Assembly (NCBI GenBank): GCA_033297205.1
Contig: MU859083.1
Span: 186,001-250,000, forward strand
Direction of reading: 5' to 3'
DNA length: 64,000 bases
Origin: Pseudoneurospora amorphoporcata
Taxonomy: Eukaryota; Ascomycota; Sordariomycetes; Sordariales; Sordariaceae
Below, one piece after another: positions 62,685-64,000 of the stretch; the stretch's first letter is position 1, and each line of letters starts with the position of its first letter. The position numbers were made by a program, and so were the translations under genes. Under the pieces are notes generated by a model, which saw only the letters and a list, made by a program, of their open reading frames with translations, was not told the DNA's origin and ran no database searches.

Positions 62685-63295
62685 CTAGTGCTTGGCGGCA
62701 CTCTCCTTGGCCTCAGTCTGACTGGTAGTAGCCTCTCCCCCGCTTCCTTTGCTCTTGGGCGACTCAACCTTGTTGCCGTCGGTCTTGGGGGCAGGTTGAG
62801 GCTGGGGTTGAGGCCTCCAGAGGTACTCAAACTCAGCCAGCTTCTTCTGTACAAAGGCTTCGTACTCGGGAACGCTTTCGCCCTCTGGGCCGATCTCCAT
62901 GGGCCATTTGCGGTCAAATTCCGGAGAGTATCCCTCGTTCACTACATAATACGGTGCAGACAATAGCTTGTTAGAAAGAACAGGACCTCCAACAGCAGAG
63001 TGAGGCCTTCCAGTCCCTTGTGTCCTCGAATGGGTGTTTAGCAGCCAAGGGATAACTTACAAAAGTGAACATAGAGGTTATAGTCCAAAGACCAGAGCCA
63101 GAAGCGGGGAGTAACAGAGTTGTTGAGACCCTTGTCCCAGAACTCCTCGAGGACCTTGGGCATGATGATCTCCTTGAGGTCGTCTTCGATGTCCTCCTCG
63201 GTGACGGGTTCCTCACACTCGGCGGTAATCTCTGCGATTACCTCCCGGCGACGTTTCTCGGCTGAAGCCAACGGGTTTATGTTGGTGGCGTCCAT
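62685..63295 (-). CDS. Small hypothetical protein, two exons, 178 aa
   Basis: Exon 1 is 63295-63061 and exon 2 is 62986-62685. Donor GTAAGT matches the paralogue at 59838-60289 in position and phase. The acceptor GGAG at 62987-62988 was chosen because it joins exon 1 in frame to PVLSNKLLSAPYYVV; the nearer CTAACAAG acceptor would shift the frame and end the protein within 20 residues. Exon 1 encodes MDATNINPLASAEKRRREV, acidic EEPVTEEDIEDDLKE and FWLWSLDYNLYVHFC. Exon 2 continues with YSPEFDRKWPMEIGPEG and VPEYEAFVQKKLAEFEYLWRP, then a QPQPQP linker and a Lys/Ser/Glu-rich tail ending ESAAKH. The start is the first ATG in frame. No known domain. Confidence 0.7.
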
Positions 63296-64000
63296 GGCGA
63301 CTGGTGACTGGTGACTTAGGTTGTTGGGAAATTGGCGCACATGTACCAGTTGACCTCTAGGGTAAGAAGATGCTGTGGTTGTTGAAATGAAGAAGTGTGG
63401 AAAGAGGATGTGAGAGGATGGGAGGTTAATATACCAACCAAGGAGACCAGTGAAGGGTAACGCCGACTACGACAGGAATAAGTAATGGATGATATGGCGG
63501 TGGAGATGGTGGCCGACGAGATTCTTCATGTGAAGTGAACGTTGGCCAGCCGTGCCTTGGCGTCTATTCACCGGCCGTCCCTCCAGTGCCGTATTCTTTT
63601 TTCTTCCATTGTGTTCCTGCTATGGATGATAGAATCAAGCCCCTCCTAGAATTACCTCTGCGCTCCCAAAACTTCATTGGCCTTCTCCGATCTCTCATTT
63701 TAGATTTGCGATCTCATAAGCAATTAGCAAACAAGCATCTCGAGCTAGAGTCGAACTTATAGATTTTTCTTTAAGAAGTTACCTCATGATGCCCTATAGC
63801 CGGACCGTTCGGAAGAAGAAGCGGTTGCAGAATCTGTGGTCTCCTTCCGGGGAACTTTCGAAGTGTCTTGGTAAACAACACAATGTTTCCGCAACCATGA
63901 TAACGGTGAAAAATGCAATTCCCTGGGGCCAGGAAGCAACACGGCGGAAGTTTGGGCGTTAAGATTTTGGGTCCTGGGTCTGATTTGCATTCACCTTTGC
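63296..64000. other. Right-edge intergenic sequence
   Basis: Promoter side of the 178-aa gene. A short helical frame, MDDRIKPLLELPLRSQ and onward (63622-63762, 46 codons), is protein-like but has no support. A minus-strand frame (63784-63990) lacks identifiable features and may continue beyond the window. Confidence 0.4.

Noticed and set aside
62950..62980. Acceptor CTAACAAG for the last intron of the 178-aa gene
   Set aside because: The branch-like CTAAC is only a few bases from the AG, and use of this site shifts the frame and ends the protein within 20 codons.
63622..63762. 46-codon helical frame near the right edge
   Set aside because: Too short, no splice partner or family; retained only as a note in the edge region.
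1..64000. tRNA and dispersed 5S rRNA genes
   Set aside because: I looked on both strands for T-loop/B-box words and for the internal control region of filamentous-fungal 5S genes and found no convincing case. A covariance-model scan would be decisive.

Overview
The window looks like nuclear DNA of a filamentous ascomycete, most likely a Sordariomycete close to Neurospora or Sordaria. The protein-coding genes have short introns (about 50-90 bp, one of 189 bp) with GTAAGT/GTRNGT donors, CTRAC-type branch sites and AG acceptors. Intergenic DNA is long and full of microsatellites, poly(A/T) runs and dispersed TAGGTA/TACCTA words. The gene set is fungal: a copper tyrosinase, a Zn-cluster regulator, and RTG2, PER1, XLF/Nej1, forkhead, Cactin and RTC1 homologues. 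The genus is inference. No rRNA, tRNA, CRISPR array or bacterial-type operon was seen, and there is one run of 99 N.

Layout. 1-1486 holds the 3' part of a tyrosinase gene (+). 1487-7780 is repeat-rich, non-coding DNA containing an 8-bp satellite and the sequence gap. 7781-10187 (+) is a seven-exon Zn-cluster transcription factor, convergent with a three-exon RTG2-type Ppx/GppA-like protein (10423-12318, -). 14863-17223 (+) is a large, mostly disordered conserved fungal protein. 18260-19668 (+) is PER1, the GPI-anchor lipid remodelling factor, convergent with an 841-aa unknown protein (19858-22383, -). 24692-26230 (+) is the end-joining factor XLF/Nej1.

26231-42192 is a gene desert of nearly 16 kb bounded by two convergent gene ends. 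It contains a 543-bp inverted-repeat element with a TA target duplication, probably a Tc1/mariner-type MITE. 42193-44322 (-) is a forkhead transcription factor. 47457-49329 (-) is the splicing factor Cactin, divergent from RTC1/WDR24 (49892-54244, +), a SEACAT/GATOR2 subunit.

The right end (54745-63295) carries two pairs of paralogues. The first is a tandem pair of five-exon DUF7918-type genes, the upstream copy broken by a one-base frameshift. The second is a pair of small two-exon genes on the minus strand with no family I can name.

Functionally the genes are mostly unrelated housekeeping or regulatory genes: ER lipid remodelling, DNA repair, splicing, TORC1 signalling, retrograde signalling and transcription. 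They do not form a cluster. The best candidates for new biology are the inverted-repeat element, the SUMO-like C-termini of the DUF7918 pair, the triplicated motif in the XLF tail, and the small paralogous pair.
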